A stretch of 64,000 bases of DNA, taken from Cohnella zeiphila (GTDB taxonomy: Bacteria; Bacillota; Bacilli; Paenibacillales; Paenibacillaceae). Shown here one piece after another: positions 62,823 through 64,000 of this stretch. The stretch lies in assembly GCF_014212055.1 (NCBI RefSeq), contig NZ_JACJVO010000040.1, positions 1-64,000 of the forward strand, written 5' to 3'. A model generated the notes under the pieces. That model had not been told where the DNA came from. It did no database searches and was given only the letters and a program-made list of their open reading frames with translations. The position numbers and the translations under genes were made by a program. Numbering within the stretch: the stretch's first letter is position 1; every line of letters begins with the position of its first letter.

Positions 62823-63125
62823 ATGAAATGTAAAATTACCCGCAATGCCGCCAAAATTTTGCGCGTCGAGCTGGACAAGCCCGAGAACGCCGAGCTGAAG
62901 CTGCGCGTGTTCGTCACCCACAGCCATGGCGATCACGCCCATTACGGCCTCGATCTAGACAAGCCGAAGGAAGACGATGTTATCGTTTCGACGGATAAAG
63001 AGATTGACGTCCTGCTCAAGTCCGGCGAGGAGATGCTTGACGGCGTCGTGATCGATTATCTGTATTTGCCGCAGGAAGGATTCGTCATCACCAATCCGTC
63101 TAAAGGCAACCACGGAGAGCACTGA
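62823..63125 (+). CDS. HesB/IscA-like protein without the cluster cysteines
   Basis: 100 residues with the HesB fold: KITRNAAKIL at the start, RVFVTHSHGDHAHYGLDLDK and YLPQEGFVITNPSKG near the end. A-type carriers keep one Cys after strand 3 and a CXC near the C-terminus; here they are replaced by a His-rich THSHGDHAHY and the end NHGEH. It is a Cys-less branch (only Cys3 is present), so any metal binding would use His. GACAGGAG precedes the ATG. Confidence 0.85.
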   Translation: MKCKITRNAAKILRVELDKPENAELKLRVFVTHSHGDHAHYGLDLDKPKEDDVIVSTDKEIDVLLKSGEEMLDGVVIDYLYLPQEGFVITNPSKGNHGEH

Positions 63126-63146
63126 GCCTCCGCATGCCCGTCAGGG

Positions 63147-63190
63147 AACCCGGAAGAGCCTGCTGGCGTCCTTCCGGGTTTTGTGTTTTT
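63147..63190 (+). terminator. Terminator of the HesB-like gene
   Basis: AACCCGGAAG and CTTCCGGGTT form a ten-base stem, followed by a T-rich tail. Confidence 0.85.
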
Positions 63191-63352
63191 CTGAGCCCGC
63201 GGCTCTCTCTTCCTCTTTCTCTTCACATTCTCCGAGCCGGTTGCCCAGGGATTAGCCCCCTTATGGCCTGAGTTAATGTCAGAACGCAATAACTTCCGCA
63301 GAACCGGACCGCACGAGCGTCAAGCGATGAGATAAACACCTTACAACAACAC

Positions 63353-63384
63353 AAAAAAAGCCGGAGGAGCTGTCCCCGGCTTTT
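63353..63384 (-). terminator. Terminator of the stalk-domain protein gene
   Basis: On the minus strand AGCCGG and CCGGCT form the stem, followed by seven T. Confidence 0.75.
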
Positions 63385-63389
63385 GCAAA

Positions 63390-64000
63390 TTAAGATTGGA
63401 CGGTGAGCACCGTCATCTGGCCGTTCGAATGGTCGACGGCGACGTTGAAGCCAAGCTGGCCGGCCGCGAAGCCGAACGGGATCAGGGCGGTGCCGCCGAC
63501 GAGCTGAGGAGCGTTGGCCGACGTAACGGCGCTTCCCGACGCCTGGGCTTCGGTGCTGCCGACGGTCATCTTCAGCTTGCGTCCGTTCACGGACAGCGTG
63601 ACCGTCTTGGTCGCCTGGTCCCATCCGAGATCGGCTCCGAGCGCGGCGGCGGCCTGCTTGACCGGCACGAGCAGCTCGTCCTTCGTGTCCGCGAGCACGC
63701 GGTTCGTGAACACTTTGGATTCTCCGTTCAGCATGACCTGGAAGCCGACCACATTGTCGTCCGCGTTCAGGACGGCCGTTTCCGCCTGCTGCTTAAGCTG
63801 CGCGTTCAAAGAATCCACGTTGCCGTCGGTGACCCGGTACTTGGCGTCGTCGGCTCCGATCGCTTCGGCGATCCAACTGTTGACGTCCTGCTTGTGGTGG
63901 GACAGATCCTTGTACAAGTCCAGATCGTACGTCCATTCGCTGTTGGCCTGGAAATCGTACAGCTTCACGTTCGGAAGAGAGGCGAACTGCTCGTACATCC
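63390..64000 (-). CDS. SGNH-like / copper amine oxidase N-terminal (stalk) domain protein, partial
   Basis: At least 203 residues; the 5' end lies beyond the window. The first visible part (LPNVKLYDFQANSEWTYDLD, LYKDLSHHKQDVNSW) resembles the end of an SGNH/DltD-type domain. The C-terminal ~110 residues form the stalk domain (VMLNGESKVF, LVPVKQAAAALGADLGWDQA, ALIPFGFAAGQLG), common in secreted Paenibacillaceae proteins and not an oxidase. A surface enzyme is likely. The ATG at 63998 is probably not the true start. Confidence 0.82.
   Translation of the reverse strand, partial: MYEQFASLPNVKLYDFQANSEWTYDLDLYKDLSHHKQDVNSWIAEAIGADDAKYRVTDGNVDSLNAQLKQQAETAVLNADDNVVGFQVMLNGESKVFTNRVLADTKDELLVPVKQAAAALGADLGWDQATKTVTLSVNGRKLKMTVGSTEAQASGSAVTSANAPQLVGGTALIPFGFAAGQLGFNVAVDHSNGQMTVLTVQS

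Overview
The window is a GC-rich Bacillota chromosome segment that looks like Paenibacillaceae (Cohnella or Paenibacillus type). The reasons are a complete GerA-type spore germinant receptor operon, a YjcZ-type spore peptide, lipoprotein sugar-binding proteins with paired permeases and no local ATPase, many AraC-type regulators (one membrane-anchored), YtxH/DUF948, bactofilin and sufR-like genes, strong GGAGG ribosome sites and frequent GTG/TTG starts. I see no rRNA, tRNA, prophage or true CRISPR.

Layout. 0.2-7.1 kb: a UgpAEB-like sugar ABC importer, an AraC regulator and a divergent GH51 arabinofuranosidase, probably for arabinose-containing oligosaccharides. 7.2-10.7 kb: the three-gene germination operon on the minus strand. 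10.9-15.3 kb: an orphan protein with an LQRTVGNQAV motif, an M48 peptidase, an alpha/beta-hydrolase-like protein, a 34-residue spore peptide and trhO. 15.6-32.4 kb: a large carbohydrate region with a membrane AraC sensor translationally coupled to an orphan sugar-binding lipoprotein, a second AraC regulator, an SDR, enolase-superfamily dehydratase and GH95 set (possible oxidative L-fucose route), a repeat-rich 1.2 kb gap, then an LplBCA-like importer and a second GH95-like hydrolase. 32.4-38.6 kb: bactofilin and an M23 peptidase opposite a ParM-like actin, a YdjM protein, a MATE pump and an AraC regulator. 38.8-43.0 kb: an oxidoreductase, an LTA synthase and an aldo/keto reductase. 43.1-44.5 kb: a degenerate IS1595-like transposase between inverted arrays of a short repeat. 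44.6-47.5 kb: a LacI, ThuA and Gfo/Idh operon with a clear operator. 47.6-51.1 kb: a PLD lipoprotein and a GH2 beta-mannosidase. 51.2-55.6 kb: a ferric-reductase-like protein, ApbE and a Gly/Ser-rich membrane protein divergent from a two-component system. 55.7-64 kb: housekeeping and small proteins (holin, CuA-like cupredoxin, Dabb, DUF86, SufR-like regulator, DUF948, YtxH, glutamate racemase, LysM-M14 peptidase, DUF1232, HesB-like) and a truncated stalk-domain protein.

The strongest candidate for an undescribed system is the transposase-like gene at 43.4 kb with its 21-nt repeat: CTGAGCGAA, one variable base, GGGATTTCGAA. Copies flank the gene in opposite orientations and recur in a second inverted cluster at 25.1-25.8 kb that has no transposase. 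This is the layout of REP sequences with their RAYT transposases, but here with an IS1595-type protein whose catalytic motif looks altered.
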